Shown here in pieces: positions 36,371 through 45,347 of a stretch of 64,000 bases of DNA. Origin of the DNA: Peteryoungia ipomoeae (lineage in GTDB: Bacteria; Pseudomonadota; Alphaproteobacteria; Rhizobiales; Rhizobiaceae); contig NZ_STGV01000001.1 of assembly GCF_004912165.1 (NCBI RefSeq), positions 372,001 to 436,000 on the forward strand, written 5' to 3'. The translations under genes and the position numbers were made by a program. The notes below the pieces were generated by a model that worked only from the letters and a program-made list of their open reading frames with translations, was not told the DNA's origin and did not search any database. Within the stretch, counting starts at the first letter, position 1, and the number at the start of each line of letters is the position of its first letter.

Positions 36371-37198
36371 ATGGCGGGCACGAATAGCGAGCGCATACTT
36401 TTGGCCGAAGGGCCGGCGATCATTCTGGTGGAGCCGCAACTGGGCGAGAACATCGGCATGGTGGCGCGCGCCATGGCCAATTTCGGTCTCGCCGAACTCC
36501 GGCTGGTCAATCCGCGTGATGGCTGGCCATCGGACAAGGCGCGCTCGGCTGCCGCGAAGGCAGACCATGTCATCGACGGGACGGTGGTTTACGATCGGCT
36601 TGAAGGCGCCGTCGCCGACCTAAATTTCGTCTATGCGACGACCGCGCGTTCGCGCGACGGCTTCAAGCCCGTGCGCTCGCCGGTGACGGCGGCGGAGACC
36701 CTGCGCGGCCGTTTCCGTTCCGGCGAGAAGACGGGCATTCTCTTTGGACGCGAGAAATCCGGCCTTTCCAACGAGGATGTGGCGCTGGCCGACGAGATCG
36801 TGACCTTCCCGGTCAACCCTGCCTTTGCGTCACTGAACATCGCTCAGGCCGTGCTCCTGATGTCGTATGAATGGATGAAGTCCGGCATGGAGGACCACCA
36901 TGCGGTGGCTTTTGATGCGCCGGAGCAAGCGCAGGCGAGCAAGCAGGAGGTGATCGGCCTGTTCGAGCATGTCGAGCAGGCACTTTCGGTGCGCAATTAT
37001 TTCCATCCGCCGCATAAAAAGGCCAAATTGGTCGACAACTTGCGCGCTGTTCTGACCAGGCGTTCCTATACGTCGCCAGAGATCCACGTTTTGCGCGGCA
37101 TCATCACGTCGCTCGACCGGTTCTCCCGCCCTGGCCAGATCACGGTTTCTAGCCAATCTGGGGATGATGGGCATGATGGTGGCACCGCAGGCGACTGA
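36371..37198 (+). CDS. trmJ: TrmJ-type tRNA/rRNA 2'-O-methyltransferase (SpoU family)
   Basis: A 275-residue SPOUT methyltransferase. Motif 1 is [36 protein letters not shown], motif 2 is [16 protein letters not shown], and motif 3 is [23 protein letters not shown], all in the SpoU order. The length and the C-terminal helical extension fit TrmJ, which methylates position 32 of tRNAs. ATG 36371 follows AAGGG; GTG 36344 would add nine residues. Its end overlaps the murI start region by about 35 bp. Confidence 0.9.
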   Translation: MAGTNSERILLAEGPAIILVEPQLGENIGMVARAMANFGLAELRLVNPRDGWPSDKARSAAAKADHVIDGTVVYDRLEGAVADLNFVYATTARSRDGFKPVRSPVTAAETLRGRFRSGEKTGILFGREKSGLSNEDVALADEIVTFPVNPAFASLNIAQAVLLMSYEWMKSGMEDHHAVAFDAPEQAQASKQEVIGLFEHVEQALSVRNYFHPPHKKAKLVDNLRAVLTRRSYTSPEIHVLRGIITSLDRFSRPGQITVSSQSGDDGHDGGTAGD

Positions 37199-38006
37199 CG
37201 CGACAGCGAATGGCGCAAAGCCGATCCTGGTTTTTGATTCCGGCATTGGCGGCTTGACCGTTCTCAGGGAAGCGCGCCTGCTGATGCCGGAGCGCGGCTT
37301 CATCTATGTCGCTGACGATGCCGGCTTTCCCTACGGCGGCTGGGAGGAAGCACCATTGCGCGCCCGGATCGTTTCGCTCTTCGAGACGCTGCTTGCCCGT
37401 TTCAATCCGGAAGCTATCATCGTGGCGTGCAACACCGCCTTTACGCTGGCGGGGGCCGATCTGCGGCAGGCGTTTCCGGAGATGCGCTTCATCGGCACCG
37501 TGCCGGCGATCAAGCCGGCTGCAGAGCGAACGCGCTCGGGTCTGGTCTCTGTTCTTGCGACACCCGGCACCGTCAAGCGCGCCTATACGCGTGATCTCAT
37601 CCAGTCTTTTGCCACGCGCTGCCATGTGCGGCTGGTTGGCTCTGAGAACCTTGCTCGCATGGCGGAGGCGTATATCCGGGGCGAGGCCATCGAGGATGCC
37701 GATGTCCTTGCCGAGATTGCCCCATGCTTTGTCGAGCAGGATGGCGCACGCACCGACATCGTCGTGCTCGCCTGCACGCACTATCCCTTTCTCGCCAATG
37801 TCTTCCGCCGGCTGGCGCCATGGCCGGTCGACTGGCTTGATCCGGCAGAGGCGATTGCCCGCCAGGCGCGCCGTTTGGTGCCGCTTGTCGAGGGCCAGGA
37901 GCATCCGGATGGTTTCGATTTTGCCGTCTTCACCTCGGGCAACCAGGATTTTTCGACGCGACGGCTGATGCAGGGGATGGGGCTGTCGATGTCCAGTGTC
38001 GGCTAA
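37164..38006 (+). CDS. murI: Glutamate racemase
   Basis: Makes D-glutamate for peptidoglycan. The family signatures are [40 protein letters not shown] (catalytic cysteine near residue 89) and [11 protein letters not shown] (second cysteine). Length is about 280 residues. Several ATGs cluster at 37164, 37167, 37173 and 37176; the most upstream is listed. The gene begins inside the trmJ reading frame, so the two are translationally coupled. Confidence 0.94.
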   Translation: MMGMMVAPQATDATANGAKPILVFDSGIGGLTVLREARLLMPERGFIYVADDAGFPYGGWEEAPLRARIVSLFETLLARFNPEAIIVACNTAFTLAGADLRQAFPEMRFIGTVPAIKPAAERTRSGLVSVLATPGTVKRAYTRDLIQSFATRCHVRLVGSENLARMAEAYIRGEAIEDADVLAEIAPCFVEQDGARTDIVVLACTHYPFLANVFRRLAPWPVDWLDPAEAIARQARRLVPLVEGQEHPDGFDFAVFTSGNQDFSTRRLMQGMGLSMSSVG

Positions 38007-38391
38007 CGGTCGATAGTTATAGGGTGCGACAATCTGTTGCAGGCTTGCAACGCGATCCGTCAGTTTTCGCAATCTTCAATTGCATGCTTGCCCTTCGGTG
38101 ATTCCGATGGCATGGTTTTCCCGTCCGCAACTTTTTAGAAACAGGAGGCGTTAGATGACTCATGATCGTTCGTATATGCGCCTCTCTGGCGGATACGTGT
38201 CCACCGCGGTGCGACCAGGCATTCCGACGACACGCTAAGCTTTCGAGCTTATTTCCAGCCATTCCGGCGCTTTATCTCTCTAACGTAACTCGATAGGTCT
38301 CCGCTCGCCTCAGTGCGTGTCCGTGGCTTGTCTTTCACTGTCTTCAATTTGGGAGACCCGGCCATCCGTATGGCCCGGGTAAGATATCGTC
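38007..38391. other. Gene-poor region between murI and DUF1127 gene
   Basis: 385 bp with only the 27-codon candidate ORF (38155-38238) and a hairpin, ACCCGGCCAT (38356-38365) with ATGGCCCGGGT (38370-38380, one bulge), ending 11 bp before the DUF1127 ATG. The hairpin could hold the ribosome site of that gene or end an upstream RNA. Nothing else convincing. Confidence 0.5.
38155..38238 (+). CDS. Candidate 27-residue small protein
   Basis: ATG 38155 opens a 27-codon frame ending in TAA at 38236-38238. It is preceded by AGGAGG at 38143-38148, six bases upstream, which is as strong a ribosome site as any in the window. The predicted peptide (MTHDRSYMRLSGGYV plus 12 more residues) is polar, has no membrane helix and matches nothing I recognise. 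It lies between murI and a DUF1127 gene in an otherwise gene-free stretch. Chance cannot be excluded; the ribosome site is the only evidence. Confidence 0.4.
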   Translation: MTHDRSYMRLSGGYVSTAVRPGIPTTR

Positions 38392-38637
38392 ATGCACAAA
38401 ACTCAATCTTTAATTGAAACGTCGCTGAGCGATGAGATCGATCAACTTCTGCTTCGTTTCGGTGGGTGGTCCACCTTGCTGGCTCTCGTCGCCGGGCTTC
38501 GTCGCCGCAGAAGGCTGATGAACGATTTGCAGGGTGTGCCGAACCGTATCCGAGAGGATATCGGCCTTCCCCTGCAGAAAGATCAGCAGTTTGACATCCT
38601 GATCGCCGCAGTCTCCGCGAATCGCGTACTGCGATGA
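38392..38637 (+). CDS. DUF1127-type small basic protein
   Basis: An 81-residue protein with a C-terminal DUF1127-like segment (LRRRRRLMNDLQGVPNRIREDIGLP) and a hydrophobic N-terminal stretch (LLLRFGGWSTLLALVAGL). DUF1127 proteins are short Arg-rich proteins linked to stress, RNA turnover and phosphate/carbon regulation in Rhodobacter and Agrobacterium. The Arg run and the D-x-G-L end are typical, but the N-terminus is longer than usual. ATG 38392 has only a weak Shine-Dalgarno, and a hairpin ends just upstream. A hairpin CGCGGATC/GATCCGCG (38643-38679) follows the stop. Confidence 0.75.
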   Translation: MHKTQSLIETSLSDEIDQLLLRFGGWSTLLALVAGLRRRRRLMNDLQGVPNRIREDIGLPLQKDQQFDILIAAVSANRVLR

Positions 38638-38864
38638 TACAGCGCGGATCCCCATGCTTGCGATGTGTGGTGATCCGCGTTCTATGCCGTCCGCGCCTTG
38701 TCTCGGCTTGAGGTCCGTCAAGGTACCTGCAGAATTTCTCTGTTGATGCGCCGTCTTTTGCTGGGTCCCAAGGTGAATTTTTTGCTAAGGCTCTGCGGAT
38801 CATCGGGTCGAAGTGCCGATGCGGTCAGTGTGTCAGCATCAATCAGTATCCAAGGGTGGCGTCA
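38638..38864. other. Intergenic region between DUF1127 gene and HerA-like ATPase
   Basis: 227 bp. The only structure noted is an 8-bp inverted repeat, CGCGGATC (38643-38650) and GATCCGCG (38672-38679), just after the DUF1127 stop, without a T-run; it may end that transcript. No gene or anti-SD motif seen. Confidence 0.45.
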
Positions 38865-40385
38865 GTGAAAGTCGGGATCGATATGGGAACGGTGCAGGGC
38901 GGTCAGCCTGCAAAGCTCGATATCGAGGAGCTCCTGGCGACCCGTCTCTTGGTCCAGGGCAACTCAGGCTCGGGAAAATCGCATCTCCTGCGGCGCCTTC
39001 TGGAGCAGTCGGCGCCCTGGGTGCAGCAGGTCATCATCGATCCCGAGGGTGACTTTGTGACGCTCCAGGACCGCTACGGTCATGTCGTGGTCGATGGTGA
39101 GCGCACCGAAGCCGAGCTTGCCGGCATTGCCGATCGTATCCGCCGGTACCGTGTCTCCTGCGTTTTGACGTTGGAAGGTCTCGATATCGAGCAGCAGATG
39201 CGGGCCGCCGCCGCCTTCTTGAACGGCCTGTTCGATGCGGACCGAGAATTCTGGTTTCCCGTGCTCGTCGTTGTGGATGAAGCGCAGATGTTTGCGCCCT
39301 CAGTCGGCGGTGATGTATCGGAAGATGCGCGCAAGATGTCGCTGGGTGCCATGACCAATCTGATGTGCCGTGGCCGTAAACGCGGTCTCGCCGGCGTTAT
39401 CGCCACGCAGCGCCTGGCTAAGCTTGCGAAGAATGTCGCAGCCGAAGCCTCCAACTTCCTGATGGGTCGTACGTTTCTCGATATCGACATGGCGCGCGCG
39501 GCCGATCTGCTCGGCATGGATCGGCGCCAGGCGGAGATGTTCCGCGATCTGGCGCGCGGCAATTTCGTGGCGCTTGGGCCGGCCATGTCGCGCCGTCCGC
39601 TGCCGATTGTGATCGGTCCGGTCGAAACGTCCGCGCGCTCGTCATCGCCCGTGCTGATGCCGCTGCCGGATGCCCCGCAGGACGTTGAGGACCTGATCTT
39701 TACGCCGGATCCGGAGGAGTTCACGCGGCCGATCGTTCGTCGTGCACCGCCGGCGCCGCGACCGACGACTGACATCCTGGCCGAATTGTCACGCTCGACA
39801 CCCAGCATAGGCGCCGGCCCGGCCCCGGATTCCGGTTCGCGAGCGCCGGAAATGTCTTCCGAGGAGCGCGAGGAACGCCTCGCCGCCGTGCTGGCCGAAA
39901 TTCTCGGCGATCCGCAGGCCGCCTATCGCACCGACAGCGTTCTCTATCAGGAGTTTCTGGTGCGCGCCCGCATGCGCCGCGTCACCGGCCCACCGATGCC
40001 AATGGGGGAATTCCGCCGTCGTGTAGCGATTGCGCGCGCAGGCGTGGATGAAGAGACGGCGGCCAGCGAAGGATGGGCACGTGCGCTCGAGCTTTCGGTG
40101 CGCGTCTCGGATGATCTGCAAGGCGTGTTCCTGCTTCTGGCCAAGGCCGCTCTGCGGGGTGAGGAGTGCCCGTCCGATCAGCGCATTGCGCGCGCCTATG
40201 GAACGCATTCGGCGCGCCGCGCCCGCAGGCTGCTCGGCTATTTCGAGGAGCAGGGTCTCGTCGTGGTGCATACGGACTTTGCCGGCAAGCGCATTGTCGC
40301 GTTTCCGGATCTGGAAGCGGAAACGCGACCGGGCGATCCGAACCAGATCGACGAGGATCAGCCTTCCCAGACCGCTGCCGAATAG
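38865..40385 (+). CDS. HerA-like ATPase / DUF87-type ATP-binding protein
   Basis: A roughly 506-residue P-loop ATPase of the HerA/FtsK superfamily. The Walker A motif GNSGSGKS is at residues 32-39, Walker B is VLVVVDEAQMFAP, an arginine-rich sensor region reads GRKRGLAGVIATQRLAKLAKN, and the C-terminal half (from about 290) has a Pro-rich linker and a winged-helix-like end (RIARAYGTHSARRARRLLGYFEEQGLVVV). Bacterial members are often described as DNA translocases; in this gene no partner nuclease (NurA, SIR2) is adjacent, so the role is unclear. GTG 38865 fits AAGG spacing; GTG 38856 is also possible. Confidence 0.85.
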   Translation: MKVGIDMGTVQGGQPAKLDIEELLATRLLVQGNSGSGKSHLLRRLLEQSAPWVQQVIIDPEGDFVTLQDRYGHVVVDGERTEAELAGIADRIRRYRVSCVLTLEGLDIEQQMRAAAAFLNGLFDADREFWFPVLVVVDEAQMFAPSVGGDVSEDARKMSLGAMTNLMCRGRKRGLAGVIATQRLAKLAKNVAAEASNFLMGRTFLDIDMARAADLLGMDRRQAEMFRDLARGNFVALGPAMSRRPLPIVIGPVETSARSSSPVLMPLPDAPQDVEDLIFTPDPEEFTRPIVRRAPPAPRPTTDILAELSRSTPSIGAGPAPDSGSRAPEMSSEEREERLAAVLAEILGDPQAAYRTDSVLYQEFLVRARMRRVTGPPMPMGEFRRRVAIARAGVDEETAASEGWARALELSVRVSDDLQGVFLLLAKAALRGEECPSDQRIARAYGTHSARRARRLLGYFEEQGLVVVHTDFAGKRIVAFPDLEAETRPGDPNQIDEDQPSQTAAE

Positions 40386-40397
40386 GACCTGCCGCCT

Positions 40398-40997
40398 TTA
40401 GGTTTCTGTCTCACCCGGACGTCTGGCCGTGACGGAGAGCCATTCGGTTGACTGCCTGTCGTAGCCGAAGCCCTGCCAACTATCGATGATTACCTGGGAC
40501 CATGGTCCGCTGTCGTTCCAGAGCGTGCCGAGTTCCTGTCTGGTCGGATAGTTGTAGCGTCTTCCAAGGCCGTCCACGCCTTCGGCATCTCCCGCCTTGA
40601 AGCTTGCCCAGATATGGCCGCCGGGCTTCAGGGCCTTGTAAATGCGGCTGATGATGTCAGGCAGTTCGTGGCGCGGGGCGTGCAGCAAGGAGGCATTTGC
40701 GTAGACGGCGTCATAAATGCCCTCGGCATCGAGCTCTGTGAACAGCAGGATGCGCACTGGCTGGTCGATCAGGCGCTCTGCGCAACGAGCGAGTTCCGGT
40801 GAGCCATCCGTCGCCTCGACGCGAAACCCGGCCCGCTTCATTTCGGCGGCGTCCCTGCCGCTGCCCGTGCCGAGTTCGAGGATGTGGCTGCCGGGTGCCA
40901 GCAGCCGAAGGAATGCCGCAAGGCGCGGGCTTGGCTGGCTCTGTGCCGCATAGGTCTCTGCGTTGCGCGCATAGAAGTCTAGCGTCTCGTCCGTCAT
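40398..40997 (-). CDS. Class I SAM-dependent methyltransferase
   Basis: A 199-residue methyltransferase. Motif I is ILELGTGSGRDAAEM (residues about 39-53), followed by VEATDGSPELA (motif II-type acidic end) and a motif IV-like YDAVYANASLLH, in the usual Rossmann order. The substrate cannot be told. ATG 40997; it follows pepT by 39 bp on the same strand and is probably the last gene of a dac-pepT-methyltransferase run. Confidence 0.88.
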   Translation of the reverse strand: MTDETLDFYARNAETYAAQSQPSPRLAAFLRLLAPGSHILELGTGSGRDAAEMKRAGFRVEATDGSPELARCAERLIDQPVRILLFTELDAEGIYDAVYANASLLHAPRHELPDIISRIYKALKPGGHIWASFKAGDAEGVDGLGRRYNYPTRQELGTLWNDSGPWSQVIIDSWQGFGYDRQSTEWLSVTARRPGETET

Positions 40998-41036
40998 CGT
41001 CGACCTTGCCTTCGTCCGCCTCGAAGATTTCCTGCC

Positions 41037-42275
41037 TCAGCTCGCCGCCCGCTCTTCCCAGACCTTCACCAGCTCAACGATGGTTGCCACAGATTTTTCC
41101 ATGTCCTGAACGCTCACCCATTCGAGCGGCGAGTGATAGGCATGGCCGCCGGTGTAGATATTGGGGCAGGGCAGGCCCATGAAGGACAGGCGTGATCCGT
41201 CCGTGCCGCCGCGGATCGAATGCTGCACCGGTTCGACGCCGATACGGCGAACGGCTTCGGCAAGGTTGTCCATGATTTCGGGATGCCGGTCGAGCACCTG
41301 TTTCATGTTGCGATACTGATGGGTCACGGCGAAGCGATAGCTCGAACCGGGATAACCAGCCATCACGTCCTTGACGATCGCCTCGATCAGGGCCTCCTTT
41401 TCGGCAAGGCCTTCATCAACGAAATCGCGCGTGATCAGGGTGATCTTTGCCGATTCCATGCCGCCCGTCATGGCCACGGGATGGATGAAGCCCTGTTTGC
41501 CCTCGGTCGTTTCGGGGGCCATGTCCTTTGGCAGGCGGGCGATGATGTTTGCCGCGATCTTCAGCGCATTTTCCATCTTGCCCTTGGCATAGCCGGGATG
41601 CATGGCGACGCCTGTGATCTCGATCGACACGCCGTTGGCCGAGAAGGTCTCGTTCTCGATCTCGCCGACCGTGCTGCCATCGAGCGTGTAGGCGAAGCGG
41701 GCGCCGAGCTTTTCCAGGTCCACCTTGTCCGCACCCCGGCCGATTTCTTCATCGGTGGTGAAGAGGATCTTGATCGTGCCGTGGCGGATCTCCGGATTGG
41801 CCACGAGGAAGGCTGCCGCTGTCATGATTTCGGCAATACCGGCCTTGTCGTCGGCACCCAACAGCGTCGTGCCATCGGTGGTGACGATGTCGTTGCCGAT
41901 CTGGTTGTTCAGCTGCGGATGGCTGGAAACGCGGATGACCTGGCTCACATCGCCCGGCAGGGTGATGTCGCCACCCGGATAATTTCGAATGATCTGCGGT
42001 TTGACATCAGTGCCGGTGAAATCCGGTGCCGTGTCCATGTGGGAGCAGAAGCAGATGACCGGCACGTCACGGTCGGTGTTTGAGGGAATGGTGGCGTAGA
42101 CATTGCCGTGCTCGTCGAGATGCGCGTCTTGGAGCCCCAGTTCCAGAAGTTCGGCCACGAGGATACGGCCGAGATCCTTCTGCTTTTCGGTCGAGGGCTG
42201 GCTCTTCGAGGCTGGATCCGATTGCGTGTCGATGACCACGTAGCGCAGGAAACGGTCGAGAACGGACGCCGTCAT
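41037..42275 (-). CDS. pepT: Peptidase T (tripeptidase)
   Basis: A 412-residue M20 metallopeptidase that removes N-terminal residues from tripeptides in the cytoplasm. Zinc motifs: FCSHMDTAPDF (His-x-Asp), GADDKAGIAEIMTA (bridging Asp), FTTDEEIGRGAD (Glu-Glu pair), YTLDGSTVGEIENETF and the late SIRGGTDGSRLSFMGLPCPNIYTGGHAYHSP block. ATG 42275 has a perfect CAGGAGG seven bases upstream. It starts 17 bp after the dac stop. Confidence 0.96.
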   Translation of the reverse strand: MTASVLDRFLRYVVIDTQSDPASKSQPSTEKQKDLGRILVAELLELGLQDAHLDEHGNVYATIPSNTDRDVPVICFCSHMDTAPDFTGTDVKPQIIRNYPGGDITLPGDVSQVIRVSSHPQLNNQIGNDIVTTDGTTLLGADDKAGIAEIMTAAAFLVANPEIRHGTIKILFTTDEEIGRGADKVDLEKLGARFAYTLDGSTVGEIENETFSANGVSIEITGVAMHPGYAKGKMENALKIAANIIARLPKDMAPETTEGKQGFIHPVAMTGGMESAKITLITRDFVDEGLAEKEALIEAIVKDVMAGYPGSSYRFAVTHQYRNMKQVLDRHPEIMDNLAEAVRRIGVEPVQHSIRGGTDGSRLSFMGLPCPNIYTGGHAYHSPLEWVSVQDMEKSVATIVELVKVWEERAAS

Positions 42276-42292
42276 GAAACCTCCTGAAAGGA

Positions 42293-43120
42293 TTATTGCC
42301 CGGGTTTCGGGCCAAGATATTGGTTGAAAAGTGCAATCATGAGGTTGGTGCGGGCCTCCGCGCTGCTGGCGCCCATGACCACGCCCACCAGGCGGCGATT
42401 GCCGTCGGTGGCCGATGTCACGATATTGTAGCCTGCAGCTTGAGTATAGCCGGTCTTGATGCCATCTGCGCCGGGATACTGGACCAGAAAGCCGTTATGG
42501 CCGCGAAACTTCATGCCGCGGAAGGTCATGCCGCGATTCGCGAACAGCTTGTATTCCTCAGGGAAATCGCGAACGAGGGCCAGTCCGAGCCGGGCCATGT
42601 CGGTCGCGGTCGTGACCTGACGTGGATCGGGCAGGCCGGACGGATTGGTGAAGACGGTGTTGATCATGCCCAGTTCGCGGGCCTTTGCGGTCATCACCTG
42701 GCCGAAAGCTTCCTCGGACCCTGACAGGGTTTCGGCGATCGCGGTCGCGGCGTCATTGGTCGACAGCACCACCATGCCCATGACCGCCTCGCGCACGGTG
42801 ATCTTGTTTCCGGCGCCAACCGCGAACTTGTAGGGTTCCTTGTCATTGGCATTCTTCGAAATCGTCAGCTTCTGGTCCCAGGAGAAGCGACCCGTCCGCA
42901 GAGCCTCGAAGGTCAGGTAGAGTGTCATCATCTTGGTCAGCGATGCCGGATACATGATCATGTCGCTGTTTTCAGCCGCGAGCACGCCGCCCGTCTGAGC
43001 GTCGACGAGCATAAATGCCTGATGCTGCGGCTTGGCGGAAACCGTGTTCACGGAGACGGCGCCAATGGTCAGGGCAAGAATGAGGAGATGCGGCAAACGG
43101 CGAAGCGCGGAGAAAATCAT
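42293..43120 (-). CDS. D-alanyl-D-alanine carboxypeptidase (penicillin-binding protein)
   Basis: A 275-residue exported low-molecular-weight PBP that trims the pentapeptide stem of peptidoglycan. A signal peptide (PHLLILALTIGAVSVNTVSA) is followed by S60-L-T-K63, S120-T-N122 and K222-T-G224, the three catalytic motifs of the SxxK family. It lacks the C-terminal PBP5-type domain and amphipathic anchor (the protein stops soon after KTG), so it looks like a short soluble periplasmic form. ATG 43120. Upstream of pepT, 17 bp apart. Confidence 0.93.
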   Translation of the reverse strand: MIFSALRRLPHLLILALTIGAVSVNTVSAKPQHQAFMLVDAQTGGVLAAENSDMIMYPASLTKMMTLYLTFEALRTGRFSWDQKLTISKNANDKEPYKFAVGAGNKITVREAVMGMVVLSTNDAATAIAETLSGSEEAFGQVMTAKARELGMINTVFTNPSGLPDPRQVTTATDMARLGLALVRDFPEEYKLFANRGMTFRGMKFRGHNGFLVQYPGADGIKTGYTQAAGYNIVTSATDGNRRLVGVVMGASSAEARTNLMIALFNQYLGPKPGQ

Positions 43121-43238
43121 CAGAAACGATACACACTGTTGTGGCGGACGCCACGGGAATACCCGCTTTGTCCGGCCATGTCAGTATTGGACGCCCTGAA
43201 TTGATTGGTTTTCCATCACTCCGGCGTGATTCCTCTGC

Positions 43239-43273
43239 GGATCCGGGAGCAGATTTGCGCTGCCCCCGGATCC
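43239..43273. terminator. GC-rich hairpin after terC
   Basis: GGATCCGGG (43239-43247) pairs perfectly with CCCGGATCC (43265-43273), loop 17. It begins right after the terC-like stop and before the dac promoter region. It has no T-run, so it may act with Rho or as an RNA 3' end. Confidence 0.45.
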
Positions 43274-43280
43274 GGTCTGG

Positions 43281-44279
43281 TCAGCCGGTCCGCTCGCGTT
43301 CGGCAATCGCGGCGGGATCATTGCGGGTGGCCCAGAGCGAGCCGAGGATGCCGGCGGCAAGAATGCCCAGGGTTACCGTGAGGGAGACCACCGGCGGGAC
43401 CTTCGCAAGGCCCAGCATGTCTGCCAGGAAGATCTTCGAGCCGATGAAGATCAGCACCACGGCCAGCGCATATTTCAGGTAGGCGAAGCGGTGGATCAGG
43501 GCAGACAGCGCAAAATAGAGGGCGCGCAATCCCAGGATCGCAAAGATGTTCGAGGTGTAGACGATGTAGGGGTCCGTGGTGATGGCAAAGATGGCGGGAA
43601 TCGAGTCGACGGCAAATATGACGTCGGCAAGTTCCACCATGACAAGTGCCAGGAACAGCGGCGTAACATAGCGCTTCATCCGTCCCGACTTCGGATCCGG
43701 TTCGCGCACGATGAACTTTTCGCCACGCAGGCCGTCGGTGACCGGAAGGCGTTTGCGCAGGAATGTGAGGACGGGGTTCGAGGCCACGTCGTATTCCTGA
43801 TCCGCTGTCATCAGCATCTTGATGCCGGTGATGATCAGGAAGGCCGCAAAGAGATAAAGCACCCAACTATAGTTTTCGACAATCGCTGCACCCGCACCGA
43901 TCATGATGCCACGCAGAACGATGACACCGAGGATGCCCCAGAGCAGCACGCGATGCTGATAGGCGCGCGGAACCGAGAAGTAACTGAATATCATCGCGAT
44001 GACGAAAATATTGTCCATCGCGAGGCTCTTTTCGACCACGAAGCCTGTCAGATATTCGAGGCCAGCCTGCTGTCCGCTCTGGAACCAGATCCAGCCGCCG
44101 AATGCGAGGCCAAGGGTAATGTAGAAAGCGGAAAGCGCGAAACTTTCCTTGATGCCGATTTCACGGCTGTCTTTGTGGAGAACGCCCAGGTCGAGGGCAA
44201 GAAGAAAGAGAACGACGGCCACGAAAGTGAGCCACATCCAGGCAGGCTTGCCCAGTACGTCAATCCAAAGAAAATCCAT
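43281..44279 (-). CDS. TerC/Alx-family membrane protein
   Basis: A 332-residue integral membrane protein of the TerC family, with about eight hydrophobic helices. Family segments are VEKSLAMDNIFVIAMIFSYFSVPRAYQHRVLLWGILGVIVLRG, VVELADVIFAVDSIPAIFAIT and IFAILGLRALYF, with conserved acidic residues in the membrane (E/D in SLAMDN and FAVDS). Alx/MntX-type members export manganese; TerC-named ones are linked to metal and tellurite tolerance. No yybP-ykoY riboswitch is recognisable upstream. ATG 44279 has AAGG nine bases upstream. Confidence 0.92.
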   Translation of the reverse strand: MDFLWIDVLGKPAWMWLTFVAVVLFLLALDLGVLHKDSREIGIKESFALSAFYITLGLAFGGWIWFQSGQQAGLEYLTGFVVEKSLAMDNIFVIAMIFSYFSVPRAYQHRVLLWGILGVIVLRGIMIGAGAAIVENYSWVLYLFAAFLIITGIKMLMTADQEYDVASNPVLTFLRKRLPVTDGLRGEKFIVREPDPKSGRMKRYVTPLFLALVMVELADVIFAVDSIPAIFAITTDPYIVYTSNIFAILGLRALYFALSALIHRFAYLKYALAVVLIFIGSKIFLADMLGLAKVPPVVSLTVTLGILAAGILGSLWATRNDPAAIAERERTG

Positions 44280-44615
44280 TGCGGACATCCTTTGCCGGAT
44301 TATGTTGAGGATCGCAGCTCCGACATCACGGGAATCCGGCACTCGCGTCAGAGGGGCCCGGCGCTGCGTAGGGCTCAAATGGGATCATGGCCGATTAGTT
44401 CAAGCCATCGTGTTGACATTTTTCGATCTGGCCACTAATGACGCCGCAACGCCGGGCCGAAAAGCCCGGTGTTTGTTTTGACATGTCCCGTGGTTTTCTC
44501 CGTTCGCTGACGTGAGAAGCCTGTCAGAGCCTCGGAAACGGAGGCTAAGAGGAGGGCGTGTTTCCTTAAGGCGGTTTGGTAACAAATCGCTGTAACCCTT
44601 TGAGAAGGAAATACG
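44280..44615 (+). promoter_or_regulatory. rpsD promoter and structured leader (shared with terC upstream region)
   Basis: A likely promoter TTGACA (44413-44418), 17-bp spacer, TAATGA (44436-44441) faces rpsD. Directly after it, CCGGGC (44452-44457) and GCCCGG (44464-44469) form a hairpin followed by TGTTTGTTTTG, a terminator-like signal at the very start of the expected RNA. Another hairpin, AGCCTC/GAGGCT, lies at about 44529-44548. The leader to the rpsD ATG is about 165 nt. The terC promoter must also lie here, on the other strand. This layout suggests leader-based control of rpsD, or an insulating terminator; it is not proven. Confidence 0.5.
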
Positions 44616-45233
44616 ATGAGCAAGCGCGCATCATCCAAGTACAAAATCGACCGCCGTATGGGCGAAAACATCTGGGGCCGTCCGAAGTCCCCGGTGAACC
44701 GCCGCGAATACGGTCCTGGCCAGCACGGCCAGCGCCGCAAGGGCAAGCTCTCGGACTTCGGCGTGCAGCTGCGCGCCAAGCAGAAGCTTAAGGGCTACTA
44801 CGGCGACATCCGCGAGAAGCAGTTCCGTGCGATCTATGACGAAGCCAACCGCCGCAAGGGCGACACCGGCGAAAACCTGATCGGCCTGCTTGAGTCGCGT
44901 CTGGACGCCATCGTCTACCGCGCCAAGTTCGTACCGACGGTCTTTGCTGCCCGTCAGTTCGTCAACCATGGCCACGTGACGGTCAACGGTGTTCGCGTCA
45001 ACATCGGTTCCTACCGCTGCAAGGCTGGCGACGTTATCGAAGTTCGCCAGAAGTCGAAGCAGCTCGTCACCGTTCTGGAATCGGTTTCGCTCGCAGAACG
45101 CGACGTTCCTGATTACATCGAAGTTGACCACAACAAGATGGTTGCCACCTTCGCTCGCGTTCCGACCCTGGCTGACGTGCCTTACGCCGTCATCATGGAA
45201 CCGCAGCTGGTCGTCGAATTCTACTCGCGTTGA
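44616..45233 (+). CDS. rpsD: 30S ribosomal protein S4
   Basis: A 205-residue S4, which nucleates 30S assembly by binding 16S rRNA and represses its own synthesis in several bacteria. The N-terminal zinc-less type begins [21 protein letters not shown]; an S4 RNA-binding domain covers about 90-155 ([50 protein letters not shown]). AGAAGG precedes ATG 44616. It is a single gene, not part of an alpha operon, as is usual in rhizobia, followed by a strong terminator. Confidence 0.98.
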   Translation: MSKRASSKYKIDRRMGENIWGRPKSPVNRREYGPGQHGQRRKGKLSDFGVQLRAKQKLKGYYGDIREKQFRAIYDEANRRKGDTGENLIGLLESRLDAIVYRAKFVPTVFAARQFVNHGHVTVNGVRVNIGSYRCKAGDVIEVRQKSKQLVTVLESVSLAERDVPDYIEVDHNKMVATFARVPTLADVPYAVIMEPQLVVEFYSR

Positions 45234-45256
45234 TTTTTTGCGAGACGGATTTGTGG

Positions 45257-45284
45257 AAAGCCGCCCTTCGGGGCGGCTTTTTCT
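45257..45284 (+). terminator. rpsD terminator
   Basis: AAAGCCGCCC (45257-45266), TTCG tetraloop, GGGCGGCTTT (45271-45280), then TTCTGTTT. A textbook intrinsic terminator 24 bp after the rpsD stop. Confidence 0.95.
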
Positions 45285-45347
45285 GTTTGCAGTGCAGCGT
45301 AGAGCCGTGATGATGCGGAGCCAACGGACTGGTTGAGGGGAGTGGAT

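Noticed and set aside
38865..40385. HerA-like ATPase as part of an anti-phage HerA-nuclease or HerA-SIR2 defence system
   Set aside because: No nuclease, SIR2 or other effector gene lies next to it; neighbours are a DUF1127 gene and a methyltransferase on the other strand, and the region looks like core genome.
44280..44615. Possible yybP-ykoY manganese riboswitch upstream of the TerC-family gene
   Set aside because: I searched both strands for the conserved core (GGGGAGTA and the paired purine-rich element) and could not find it.
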